The notes under the pieces: generated by a model
The model's input: only the letters and a program-made list of their open reading frames with translations
Told to the model about the DNA's origin: nothing
Database searches by the model: none
NCBI GenBank assembly: GCA_001794055.1
Contig: MGJB01000002.1
Span: forward strand, 1-46,933
Source: Candidatus Yanofskybacteria bacterium RIFCSPHIGHO2_01_FULL_41_26
Lineage (GTDB): Bacteria; Patescibacteria; Paceibacteria; 2-02-FULL-40-12; GWA2-44-9
DNA length: 46,933 bases
Reading direction: 5' to 3'
Shown: positions 30,578-38,689 of the stretch, in pieces
Layout of the letters: each line of letters begins with the position of its first letter
How positions within the stretch are numbered: the stretch's first letter is position 1
Program-made: the position numbers and the translations under genes

Positions 30578-30602
30578 AACTGGTAAAAGGCCAGTTTTTT
30601 TG
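30578..30602 (+). terminator. Intrinsic terminator
   Basis: AACTGG/CCAGTT stem with a 7-nt loop and a T run, ending the tsaE-polA unit. Confidence 0.8.
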
Positions 30603-30619
30603 TTAATAATTAGACTAAT

Positions 30620-31516
30620 ATGCCAGAATTGCCGGAAGTACAAACTATAGTCAATTATCTTTCCAAAAAAGTAGTTGGACTTAAGATAACCGATGCCTGG
30701 ACTGACCGGCCTAAAACCCTGAAACAGGCAGGTGGGCTTATTAGTTTTAAAAAGCAGATTAAAAATAAAAAAATATTAAGCGTAAGACGTCGAGCAAAAT
30801 ATATTGTGGTGGACATAGAGGGAAAAAAGACGATTTTCATACACCAAAAAATATCCGGCCATCTGCTCTATGGCAAGTGGAAAGTGGCAAGTGGAAAGTG
30901 GGAAAGTATCGTTTCCGGTCCTTTGAAAGACGACAAGCAGAATGGTTACATCCGTTTCATGCTGATGCTGAATAACGGGTATCAGTTGGCATTGTCCGAT
31001 TTAAGGCGTTTTGGAAAAGTGATTTTGGTGGATGACGACAAGGTCAAAGATCTGAAAGAAATAAGAGATTTAGGCCCGGAACCTCTGGAGATAAACTTTG
31101 AACAGTTTAAAGAATTGTTTAGAAGTTCAACTTCTAAACACAGAAAAAGGGGAAGAATAAAACAGATTCTAATGGATCCGACCTTCATTGCTGGAATAGG
31201 CAATATATATGCTGATGAGATATTGTGGGACTCCGGATTTCATCCTCTTTCAAGGGTAGAAAATTTAAATACATCAGATTTGAGGAAAATTTTTAATGGG
31301 ATTGCAAAAATACTTAAAAAGGCAATTAAATATCAGGGGTCAAGCATAGATGATTACAGAATTCCATCCGGAGAAAAAGGTAAGTTTCAAGACATCCAAA
31401 ATGCTTATCAATTAATCGGAAAAAAGTGCAAAAAAAGAGATAGCGGTATTATGGAACGGTTGAAACTTGGCGGCCGTTCCGCCCATTTTTGTTCCAAACA
31501 CCAGATATTAAAATAA
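30620..31516 (+). CDS. mutM: Formamidopyrimidine-DNA glycosylase
   Basis: MutM/Fpg removes oxidised purines such as 8-oxoG and nicks the DNA. PELPEVQTIVNYL supplies the catalytic Pro2 and Glu3; the H2TH region (DPTFIAGIGNIYADEILW) is intact. The C-terminal zinc finger is degenerate: where C-x2-C..C-x2-C is expected, the sequence reads CKKR..HFCSKH, leaving C, C and a possible His ligand. The helix-like LGGRSAHFC loop remains. A 7-nt tandem repeat encodes an in-frame insert (GKWKVASGKWES), and an 11-bp palindrome lies at 31117-31139. The ATG follows a terminator by ~18 bp. Confidence 0.94.
   Translation: MPELPEVQTIVNYLSKKVVGLKITDAWTDRPKTLKQAGGLISFKKQIKNKKILSVRRRAKYIVVDIEGKKTIFIHQKISGHLLYGKWKVASGKWESIVSGPLKDDKQNGYIRFMLMLNNGYQLALSDLRRFGKVILVDDDKVKDLKEIRDLGPEPLEINFEQFKELFRSSTSKHRKRGRIKQILMDPTFIAGIGNIYADEILWDSGFHPLSRVENLNTSDLRKIFNGIAKILKKAIKYQGSSIDDYRIPSGEKGKFQDIQNAYQLIGKKCKKRDSGIMERLKLGGRSAHFCSKHQILK
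30872..30908 (+). repeat. Heptameric tandem repeat inside mutM
   Basis: Units GGCAAGT, GGAAAGT, GGCAAGT, GGAAAGT, then GGGAAAGT. They are in frame and encode GKWKVASGKWES in a surface-loop position. Confidence 0.75.
31117..31139. repeat. 11-bp palindrome inside mutM
   Basis: GTTTAGAAGTT and AACTTCTAAAC around a single base, encoding LFRSSTSK. Confidence 0.65.
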
Positions 31517-31529
31517 TTTCTAGTTTTTA

Positions 31530-32549
31530 ATGAATTTTAAATTTTTAAATCTTAACTTAAACAAAATATTGATAATCACCGGAGCGGTCATGTTCGTTTT
31601 TGTCGTTATATTTGTTATCTGGTGGAACAAGGAGATAGTTATTAGCAACAGCATAGGCATTATAAACAAAGACGAGATGTCAAAAAGCTCAATTACGGGA
31701 CTTGATTGTTCTGGCGCCGATGTGCGGTCTATTGCCATAATGTTGGCATCTGATCCTGAAGCTAGGCCTCTTTCCGGAATAAGCCAGGCCGACTTGGTTT
31801 TTGAGATGCCTGTTGATCCGACGGGGATTACCAGATTTCTGGCTATCTTTCAGTGCGAAAAACCGAAAGAAATTGGATCGGTAAGATCAGCCAGAAGCGA
31901 CTTTATTCCACTGGCAGCGGGTTTTAAGGCGATATACGCTCATTGGGGCGGAGAACACGATGCTCTTGAAAAACTGGACGGTCGAATTGTTGATAATATA
32001 GATGCTTTAAAATATGAAGGGGAAACGTTTTATAGAAAATCGGGAATTCGTCCTCCCCACAACGGATTTACTAATTTTGATCTTCTTACAAAAAAAGCTC
32101 AAGATCTTAGGTATGATTTTCAGAGTAATTTTTCCGGATATCCTCATCAAAAAGAAGAGTCAAAGAAAAACCTGTCTAACTTAACTGGTCAGGTCAGTAT
32201 AAATTATCCGGGAACTCATGCTGTTGTTTGGACTTATGATCTCGAAACTAATTTATACAGCCGGTTCAGGAATGGCAGCGGCGAGATAGATAAAAATAAC
32301 GGCCAGATGGTTAAGGCCAGTGTCGTTGCGGTGATGAACACAACCTCCAAATTCTTGAAGGAACAGTATATAAGCGTTAATGTTTCTGGCAGTGGAACGG
32401 CTCAAATTTATCAAAACGGCAGCATTATAAACAGTAAGTGGGAAAAGAATGTTTCTCAACTGGACAGTAAATTATATTTTTACGATGGTTCGGGAAAGGA
32501 AATTCAGTTTGTCCCCGGAAAAATATGGGTGGAAATTTTGACGCGATGA
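31530..32549 (+). CDS. DUF3048 (YerB-like) membrane-anchored protein
   Basis: An N-terminal transmembrane anchor (ILIITGAVMFVFVVIFVIWW, ~11-30) is followed by a DUF3048 domain: ARPLSGISQADLVFEMPVDPTGITRFLAIF, GSVRSARSDFIPLAAGFKAIYAHWGGE, GIRPPHNGFTNF and the C-terminal strand region with YQNGSIINSKWEK and FVPGKIWVEIL. The family is extracytoplasmic and its biochemical function is not established. It is often a lipoprotein, but here it has a membrane anchor and no lipobox. It overlaps the holA start by 4 bp (ATGA), so the two are translationally coupled. Confidence 0.9.
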   Translation: MNFKFLNLNLNKILIITGAVMFVFVVIFVIWWNKEIVISNSIGIINKDEMSKSSITGLDCSGADVRSIAIMLASDPEARPLSGISQADLVFEMPVDPTGITRFLAIFQCEKPKEIGSVRSARSDFIPLAAGFKAIYAHWGGEHDALEKLDGRIVDNIDALKYEGETFYRKSGIRPPHNGFTNFDLLTKKAQDLRYDFQSNFSGYPHQKEESKKNLSNLTGQVSINYPGTHAVVWTYDLETNLYSRFRNGSGEIDKNNGQMVKASVVAVMNTTSKFLKEQYISVNVSGSGTAQIYQNGSIINSKWEKNVSQLDSKLYFYDGSGKEIQFVPGKIWVEILTR

Positions 32550-33499
32550 TTATTTTTTTATATGGGCCGGACAGCTACCGGCTGAAACAAAATAGCCGCA
32601 TTGTTTTGGATAATTACCGAAAAAAGCATTCGGATGGTATTTTTTTTAAATTTGATTTATCAAACATAGACGAAATTGCAAAAGCCGAAGATGCTGTTAA
32701 GAGCGGTTCTTTGTTTGGCGAGATAAAATTGATAGTTATCAAAAATTCCTTTTTCAATAAAGCCGGCTCGGATCGGATGGGGAATCTGATCAAGGCCCAA
32801 AACCTCTTGAAAGAAAAAGACACAGTCCTTTTGTTTGTTGAGAATCAAGACGAAAAAGAACTGGCTAAAAACAAAACACTTTTTAATTTATTGGCCGGAA
32901 AAGACAGCATGGTAAAAAATATCGAGTATCTTGAAGGAGAAAAGCTGGTCAAATGGATAAGGGGGGAGTTTGTTTCAAGAAATTGCTTGATAGAGCCCGA
33001 TGCAATAAAAGAATTGGTTATTACCAGGGGAAATGACAGCTGGGCTTTGATTAATGAGATAGAAAAATTAAGTAATTATAGTGGCCAGACCACTATAACA
33101 AAAAAGGATGTGGCGCTTCTTGGTTTCAAAAAAATCGACCTGAATATTTTTGATTTTGTCGATGCCATTGCTGGGAAGAACAAACTGAAAGCTTACGAGA
33201 TTTTGTTTAAAGAGATACAAAACGGCCGGGATCCATATTATCTTTTGACCATGATTGTTTACGGATTTAGAAATCTATTAGCCGTTAAGGATTTGTCGGC
33301 TAGAGGCATGTCTTTAAGCGATATAACCAAAAGAGTTCGCCTTCACCCGTTTGTTGCTAAAAAATCATACCAAAGCGCGGATAGATTCAGCCTAGAAGAA
33401 TTGAGGAAGGTTTATGGGCGTTTGCTTGATTTGGATACCCGTTCCAAAGAGGGGGTTCTTAATTTGACCGATTCTCTATTCTCGTTTGTATTGATCTAA
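32546..33499 (+). CDS. holA: DNA polymerase III delta subunit
   Basis: HolA opens the beta clamp within the clamp loader. The 317-aa sequence begins MIIFLYGPDSYRL, typical for the family's AAA+-like but ATPase-inactive domain, and carries KLIVIKNSFFN, WALINEIEKLSNY and the C-terminal collar region (FVDAIAGKNKLKAYEIL, DPYYLLTMIVYGFRNLLAVKDL, FSLEELRKVYGRLLDLD). I start at the ATG overlapping the DUF3048 stop, since the upstream frame adds only MGGNFDA. A 9-bp hairpin (TTATAGTGG/CCACTATAA) lies inside at ~33076. Confidence 0.88.
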   Translation: MIIFLYGPDSYRLKQNSRIVLDNYRKKHSDGIFFKFDLSNIDEIAKAEDAVKSGSLFGEIKLIVIKNSFFNKAGSDRMGNLIKAQNLLKEKDTVLLFVENQDEKELAKNKTLFNLLAGKDSMVKNIEYLEGEKLVKWIRGEFVSRNCLIEPDAIKELVITRGNDSWALINEIEKLSNYSGQTTITKKDVALLGFKKIDLNIFDFVDAIAGKNKLKAYEILFKEIQNGRDPYYLLTMIVYGFRNLLAVKDLSARGMSLSDITKRVRLHPFVAKKSYQSADRFSLEELRKVYGRLLDLDTRSKEGVLNLTDSLFSFVLI

Positions 33500-33502
33500 T
33501 TA

Positions 33503-33533
33503 AAAGCGCCCTTAAAGGCGCTTATTTTTTCTT
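33503..33533. terminator. Bidirectional terminator between holA and spoVR
   Basis: AAGCGCC/GGCGCTT stem with a 6-nt loop and T runs on both sides. It overlaps the spoVR stop. Confidence 0.85.
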
Positions 33534-35021
33534 TCTTTCACTATCGAACATTGCTAGTAGATCTTTGTCATCAACCCTGGTTTCTAAAAATACCTTCTTT
33601 CCCCACAGGTGGTTAATTTTTTCTAAAGTGGCGTTCATATATTTGGGGTCAAGCTCATATCCATTCCAGACATGTCTAAGCAAAAGATGATTCTGGCTGT
33701 TATAGTTTCCGTTTTCAACTCTGATAAGCGGCACTCCGTAATAAGTGAACTGATTTTTTAGGATTTCTCTTATTACATCCGGATTATCTTCGACAATCAC
33801 ATAAACAATATCCCCATTTGCTGTCGGTAATCCTGCCCAGATATATAATTGCTGTTCCCTGATGAATTCGTCAGTGAAAAATTCTTCTACAGCCATTCGA
33901 TCGCTATAAAAAGAACGAACTTGGAATATTTTTTGATTTCCCAGTCCAGCGGCCGTGTCCCACCTAGAGTGCTTAAAAGCATTTTTTTCTTCCTCATACT
34001 CTCTACCGAATTGGCCCTTGTCCCATCTTTCTTTGATGTTCTCAAACAAGGAAAGATAAATTCGATACCAGTTAAAGCCGGCTTTGTTTTCTCGGGTTAC
34101 CCCTGAATGAAAATCATTGAATACCCCATGTTCTTCAGGGGTGATAACGCCTTCTTCAAAAAGTCGTCTCATTATCCTGACGTGCCAATAAGTAGCCCAA
34201 CCCTCATCGAGTCCTTTTGTTTTTCTGTTTGGCGCCAAACTTCTGGCTTGATTTCTTATTACCGTCAAGACATCAATCATCCAGGGCTTAAGAGGTTTAG
34301 GCGACTTTTTGATTAAATAATTAAGGATATCATAGGTTGGTTCGGGCGGAGTTTTTGTTGATAATCTTTCCAGCCTTTTTTCTATTTGCTCAATTTCTTG
34401 TTGGGTTTCTGATTTTTTGAATTTTGATTTTACGTCTTCAAATCTTTCAAGTTTTGCTCTTTCAAAAGCTATTAACCTTTCTCTGACAGTTTCTTCATCC
34501 TGTTCTTCAAAGAATGGATCAGGATCCTGGTGCCATTGAATCGACATTCCTGCATCAATTACTTTCTCTACTTCCTGTTGTCCATGACGTGCTTCGTATT
34601 CTTTAAAGCGCTTGGAGGCGTTTCTAGCTTCTTCAGCAACGTTGGAGAAGGAACGCCCATGTTTTAAATATCTGTTTGCCAAAAAGAAATCAACATGGCC
34701 ATAAACGTGGGCGATGACAAGAACATTTAAAGCAAATGGGTTTGTTTCCACTAAAAAGGCTTTTGGTTTGTCAAAATTCCAAACTTGCTCATAAGGTATG
34801 CCTGCTCCCGTGTGTTCATAAATAGTACGGTGTTTTTCGTAATCCCTGCCGAATGTCCAATGAGAAAAGTTAACTGGAAATCCGTAAGACATTCCCTCAA
34901 GCACTCTCTGGGCTGTAGTTATTTCGAATGTAATTTCGGTGGTTAAGAGGCCTGATTCTTCTGCTATTTCTTTTATTCTCTTTTCGATTTGAATTAAACG
35001 TTCAACTCCTTGCTTCTTCAT
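33522..35021 (-). CDS. spoVR: SpoVR family protein
   Basis: A 499-aa protein of the SpoVR family (B. subtilis spore cortex protein, E. coli YcgB). Recognisable parts are MSYGFPVNFSHWTFGRDYE, NPFALNVLVIAHVYGHVDFF, KTKGLDEGWATYWHVRIM, FNDFHSGV.., NWYRIYLSLFENIKERWDKG, the SWD-like RWDTAAGLGNQKIFQVRSFYSDR and a C-terminal region with VENGNYNSQNHLLLRHVWNGYELD. Its biochemical role is unknown. It forms the last gene of a prkA-yhbH-spoVR set. I use the ATG that overlaps the yhbH stop by 4 bp; the open frame continues 25 codons upstream without similarity. Confidence 0.95.
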   Translation of the reverse strand: MKKQGVERLIQIEKRIKEIAEESGLLTTEITFEITTAQRVLEGMSYGFPVNFSHWTFGRDYEKHRTIYEHTGAGIPYEQVWNFDKPKAFLVETNPFALNVLVIAHVYGHVDFFLANRYLKHGRSFSNVAEEARNASKRFKEYEARHGQQEVEKVIDAGMSIQWHQDPDPFFEEQDEETVRERLIAFERAKLERFEDVKSKFKKSETQQEIEQIEKRLERLSTKTPPEPTYDILNYLIKKSPKPLKPWMIDVLTVIRNQARSLAPNRKTKGLDEGWATYWHVRIMRRLFEEGVITPEEHGVFNDFHSGVTRENKAGFNWYRIYLSLFENIKERWDKGQFGREYEEEKNAFKHSRWDTAAGLGNQKIFQVRSFYSDRMAVEEFFTDEFIREQQLYIWAGLPTANGDIVYVIVEDNPDVIREILKNQFTYYGVPLIRVENGNYNSQNHLLLRHVWNGYELDPKYMNATLEKINHLWGKKVFLETRVDDKDLLAMFDSERKKK

Positions 35022-36337
35022 TGGGTCCACCTGTCTTTTCTCAAGAATGCTTTCAGGGCTGGTAAAATATGTTCTCGCTCCATGAGGCGTACACACAGAA
35101 GGGGCAAGTCTTTATCGCCTTCGGCTATTCCCAAACCATTATCTTGTGTTTCTTTCAAGGTAAAGTAGTTTTTAAATTTCTGCCAGAGTCCGGATCTTTT
35201 GTTCTTAAACCAATCCGGATCAGCATCCGGTTGAACTTCCCCGTAGCCAATCATGTTCACTCCTTTATCAATAAGTTTTCCCAACTCTTCAATGGTTCTT
35301 TCGGGGTCAAAGTCTTCACCGTCGGAAAAGTGCCATACATAAACGTTCCAACGATTGGTTGGGTATTCCGTATCAATCAAGCTGCTTGCCAGTTCATATG
35401 CTGTATGGCAATTAGTTCCTCCACTTTCCCCGGTTCTAAAAAAATCCTCTTCGCCCACTAATTTAGCTGTGGAATGGTGGATTATGAACCTAACTTCAAC
35501 GTTTCTGTATAATTTTCTCAAAAATGCCACCAACCAAAAAAGCATTGCTCGGGCTAAATATTTTTTCATATAGCCCATTGAACCGGAAACATCCATCATG
35601 GCAATAATAACTGCGTTGGACTGGTTCTCCGTGTCTTGCTGAATTTCCCGGTATCTCAAATCGTCAGCCTCAAAAACAGGGAATGGAATTATGGTAGATT
35701 CTTTTGAGGTCAACTGGTTTTGTTTAATAATTTCAATGGCTTTTTCCAGTAATCCACCGGCTTGTTTAAGGGCGCTAAAGCATATAAATTCGTCAGATCC
35801 GGTCTCCGCTTTGAGCGTTTCTAAAAAGATCCAAAACCTTCTCATCCCTTCTTGGGCAGTAGCCCTTCTGTCAAGTAGAGGCCAAGGGCCGGATTTTACG
35901 ATTCCGCCTATCTTGTACCCCAACTCTACAATTAATTCTTTTACTTCCTTTTCTTCCAATTGCGGAAGACCAAGATCTTCAAGCATCAGTTCAATAATTT
36001 CTTCAATTTCCACTTCTGTTTCTATATAATCTTCTCCGGGTTCTTCTCCGGGTTCTCCCGGCTGACCTTGAGCTGGTTTATGGCCAATGACATCTCCGGG
36101 CTGACCATCTCCTTGGCCGATTCCTTCGGATTCATTTCCTGTTTTTGGACGAAAATGAGGCAAGTCAATGTTTCTAATCGGGATCTTTATCACTCTGCCT
36201 TTTTTTTGGGTGATTATCGACTCGTCGGCAATAATTTCAGGAAGCTTTTTGATTATAGCTTCTCTTTGTTTTTCACGGTGCCGGCGGGCATCTTTACGAC
36301 CGCGCTCTGTAACGGGTTCCGATACTATGATAGGCAC
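35018..36337 (-). CDS. yhbH: YhbH/YeaH (DUF444) VWA-like protein
   Basis: The 439-aa protein begins with a basic segment (ERGRKDARRHREKQREAIIKK), has a gly/pro/glu-rich linker (residues ~80-130) and a C-terminal von Willebrand A-like domain with the MIDAS motif DVSGSMGYMKKY near 252, followed by FIIHHSTAKLVGEEDFFRTGESGGT. YhbH/YeaH proteins occur with PrkA and SpoVR in many bacteria and respond to stationary phase or sporulation. The start is GTG at 36337, because GAGGTGAT stands just 4 bases upstream and PIIVSEPVTERGRKD matches the family. An in-frame ATG at 36409 lacks a ribosome site. Confidence 0.93.
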   Translation of the reverse strand: MPIIVSEPVTERGRKDARRHREKQREAIIKKLPEIIADESIITQKKGRVIKIPIRNIDLPHFRPKTGNESEGIGQGDGQPGDVIGHKPAQGQPGEPGEEPGEDYIETEVEIEEIIELMLEDLGLPQLEEKEVKELIVELGYKIGGIVKSGPWPLLDRRATAQEGMRRFWIFLETLKAETGSDEFICFSALKQAGGLLEKAIEIIKQNQLTSKESTIIPFPVFEADDLRYREIQQDTENQSNAVIIAMMDVSGSMGYMKKYLARAMLFWLVAFLRKLYRNVEVRFIIHHSTAKLVGEEDFFRTGESGGTNCHTAYELASSLIDTEYPTNRWNVYVWHFSDGEDFDPERTIEELGKLIDKGVNMIGYGEVQPDADPDWFKNKRSGLWQKFKNYFTLKETQDNGLGIAEGDKDLPLLCVRLMEREHILPALKAFLRKDRWTQ

Positions 36338-36394
36338 AAAATCACCTCTGTAAATTTTTAAATTTCTGGAGAAAGAATAACAACAAACTCCGCT

Positions 36395-36449
36395 CTTGAA
36401 AAGGGGCAAATAAAAAACTCCCGATTAAGGGAGTACTGTCCTTTTCAAG
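36395..36449 (-). terminator. Nested hairpins between prkA and yhbH
   Basis: ACTCCC/GGGAGT with a 6-nt loop is followed on the minus strand by TTTTTTATTT, a standard terminator. It sits inside a second inverted repeat, CTTGAAAAGG..CCTTTTCAAG, that spans 55 nt. The alternative pairings could set how much prkA transcription continues into yhbH-spoVR. Confidence 0.65.
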
Positions 36450-36456
36450 GGCGGGG

Positions 36457-38541
36457 TTACTCATTTAAGAATTCATCGGCTTTTTCGATGATCTCTTTGG
36501 CGCAAGTTTTACAGAACCCTCCGGGACCGGTGAGTTCCGAGAAAAGATCACTAGCCCGTTTCTTTGATTCTTCGTCTTTGGGCTTATGAATAGCCAATAC
36601 TGTTTTTAACATGTCTTTCGAGTCAGAAAGAAGTTTTTTGTCGACAGCCCGAGATAATGGAGGATATGAATCATAGGCCAAACTTCCTGCTTCCAGTATT
36701 TCTCCTCTAAAATTATCAGCTTCAGATTCGGAAATTGGTATAAACTCCTCAATCTCTCGTAGAAATTTTACATTTGGTGTCTTGGGTCTTCCCGTCAACG
36801 TATCACGGACAACATCAGTTCGGCCTCTGACAAATTTTCTTTTCTGTTCTCTGTAAAATCTTGCCTCTCTTACATAATCGTCGAACATTTGGCGAGCCAA
36901 ATCATCGTGAGATTTGAGAAACGCCTTCTCAACAGCGCTAACTGTAAATTCTTTATATTCAGCAACAACAGTGCCACCCTCGCTTGAGGAAAGTAGTTCC
37001 TTGTAGCGGCTTACTTCTTCCGGAGTGACACCCATTCGATGTTCAAAAATTTCTCTTAGAGCCGTCAAGGTCTTAAGGGGGGTTAAACATCCGTTGTCAG
37101 TATCTGATTCTTTGGCAAGAGCGCTGTTTAAAGCGGCCAGAACGGTTCTCGAACTGACCCCGAACATACCTTCTATTTTGGCAATGTCCGGTGATGTGCG
37201 GCCCTCTTCAATAAGCTCCCTTATATCGATTGGTTTTTTATCTTTATCCCTAAGTTCTGTTAAGGCTCGGTCGCCATTATAGACCTTAGCTTTTGTTAAT
37301 GAATCAATTCCCATCTGCGAAGGCGTAAGTCGTGTCAAAATGGCAAATAACGCCGCAAGTTCTAACGCTCCCGGAGCGATGTGATGTCCTTTTAATCGGA
37401 CAAAATCACTTTCTCTTTCGATAAGCTTTTTATAGAGTCTTACCTCGTCTCTTATTCGCAGAGGATAGTGAAAAGGTACTACGATAAATCGGTCATGGAG
37501 CCCTTCATATTTTTTATTTGTAGCAAACTCCTTAAAAGCAGTTAGGTTGGTGTGGCCGATTATTACGGTATCGACAGAAAGATGAGGGAAATAAGAGCCT
37601 TCAATTTTTAATTGTTTTTCTTCGGCTACACTGAAAAAAACTCTCAAAACCTTAGGATCGCTTGAAGTAACCTCTCGTCCTTCAACGAAACCTCTTTCTC
37701 CAGCCGGAATTTCCCCGCCTATCTCAAAAGCTCTGGGATGATTGTGACCGTATGCAGGATTTGAAGTTATGCCGATGTTTTCCCGGCCGCTTAACGCTGT
37801 AGTATCGGAAGTTATTTCGTTTGATGGTTCAAATGAACCAATGCCGCGTCTACCCTGAATCGAGAAAGTAAAAGTCTCTACCGGAACTTCATGCCAACGA
37901 ACAGTTCCGTCCGGATCACTGTACTTTGTTTCTAAAAGATCTCGGCAAACAGGGCAAAGGTCGCCTTCTATTTGGACTCCTATATGTAGATGTTTGGGAT
38001 CTGGATCCGCTTTGCATTCTGTACAATGTTCTTTTTTTGTTGCTGCTTGGTCCCTCATATAACGGGGAAGAAGATGAAGCGGTTCCTCGTGTTTTGGACA
38101 TCCTTTGATAAAAAATACCGGACGCTTGTTATAGTTTTCCAACGCTTTGCCCAGAATTCTTACCCAAGTTGATTTTCCTGCTCCAGGAGGACCGACAAGG
38201 ATCAGAAGGTACTTTCCTGTGGAGCCTCGAGTTGCTCCGACTTTAATATGTTCAACCGCTTCAGATATGGGTTTATCTACCCCGTAAAGTTCTTTACGGA
38301 AAAGATTATATCCAGTAGAAACCCCCATCCACTGTTCTTCTTCGGGAAGTTGAACTACTTCGGCGTTTTGAATTATTTCCCACAATCTCGAAGCAGATAG
38401 TTGAGCAATGGCCGGATCTTCCGCCACTAAGGCTAAATATTCACGAAATGTTATTTCTCTATGGAGTTTCTTTTTCGCTCTTTTTCGCTCGGCATCTTCT
38501 TTAATAATGCTGTTAAAGCCGTTCTTTTTTTCTTCTGACAT
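36457..38541 (-). CDS. prkA: PrkA-type AAA+ serine protein kinase
   Basis: A 694-aa member of the PrkA family (B. subtilis PrkA, E. coli YeaG). The N-terminal AAA+ module has Walker A GPPGAGKS at residues ~117-124; family segments GVSTGYNLFRKELYG, FTFSIQGRRGIGSFEPSNE, ITSNPAYGHNHPRAFEIG and GLHDRFIVVPFHYPLR follow. A zinc-binding-like pair of CxxC (CTEC..CPVC) lies between, and another CKTC is at the C-terminus. The ATG at 38541 has AAGGAG 7 bases upstream and a promoter at 38586-38613, so the longer frame to 38622 is not used. It heads the prkA-yhbH-spoVR set and is divergent from lon. Confidence 0.95.
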   Translation of the reverse strand: MSEEKKNGFNSIIKEDAERKRAKKKLHREITFREYLALVAEDPAIAQLSASRLWEIIQNAEVVQLPEEEQWMGVSTGYNLFRKELYGVDKPISEAVEHIKVGATRGSTGKYLLILVGPPGAGKSTWVRILGKALENYNKRPVFFIKGCPKHEEPLHLLPRYMRDQAATKKEHCTECKADPDPKHLHIGVQIEGDLCPVCRDLLETKYSDPDGTVRWHEVPVETFTFSIQGRRGIGSFEPSNEITSDTTALSGRENIGITSNPAYGHNHPRAFEIGGEIPAGERGFVEGREVTSSDPKVLRVFFSVAEEKQLKIEGSYFPHLSVDTVIIGHTNLTAFKEFATNKKYEGLHDRFIVVPFHYPLRIRDEVRLYKKLIERESDFVRLKGHHIAPGALELAALFAILTRLTPSQMGIDSLTKAKVYNGDRALTELRDKDKKPIDIRELIEEGRTSPDIAKIEGMFGVSSRTVLAALNSALAKESDTDNGCLTPLKTLTALREIFEHRMGVTPEEVSRYKELLSSSEGGTVVAEYKEFTVSAVEKAFLKSHDDLARQMFDDYVREARFYREQKRKFVRGRTDVVRDTLTGRPKTPNVKFLREIEEFIPISESEADNFRGEILEAGSLAYDSYPPLSRAVDKKLLSDSKDMLKTVLAIHKPKDEESKKRASDLFSELTGPGGFCKTCAKEIIEKADEFLNE

Positions 38542-38585
38542 CGATGTCTCCTTGGCGAGTAGTTTTAAAAGTTCTAGATTTACCC

Positions 38586-38613
38586 ATATTAGTATAAGGG
38601 GGCTTAAAGTCAA
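38586..38613 (-). promoter_or_regulatory. Promoter of prkA (TTGACT-16-TAATAT)
   Basis: 5/6 -35 and 5/6 -10 on the minus strand; transcription would start ~38 nt before the prkA ATG. Confidence 0.6.
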
Positions 38614-38623
38614 TCCCACCATG

Positions 38624-38651
38624 TTGATTTTTCTTAAATAATATGTATACT
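38624..38651 (+). promoter_or_regulatory. Promoter of lon (TTGATT-16-TATACT)
   Basis: Good hexamers with a 16-bp spacer, giving a leader of ~30 nt. It lies back to back with the prkA promoter, so one regulator could control both. No CIRCE element is seen. Confidence 0.55.
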
Positions 38652-38689
38652 ATTGACAAGTTCTTTACCAATTAGGGAAACAAAGAAAA

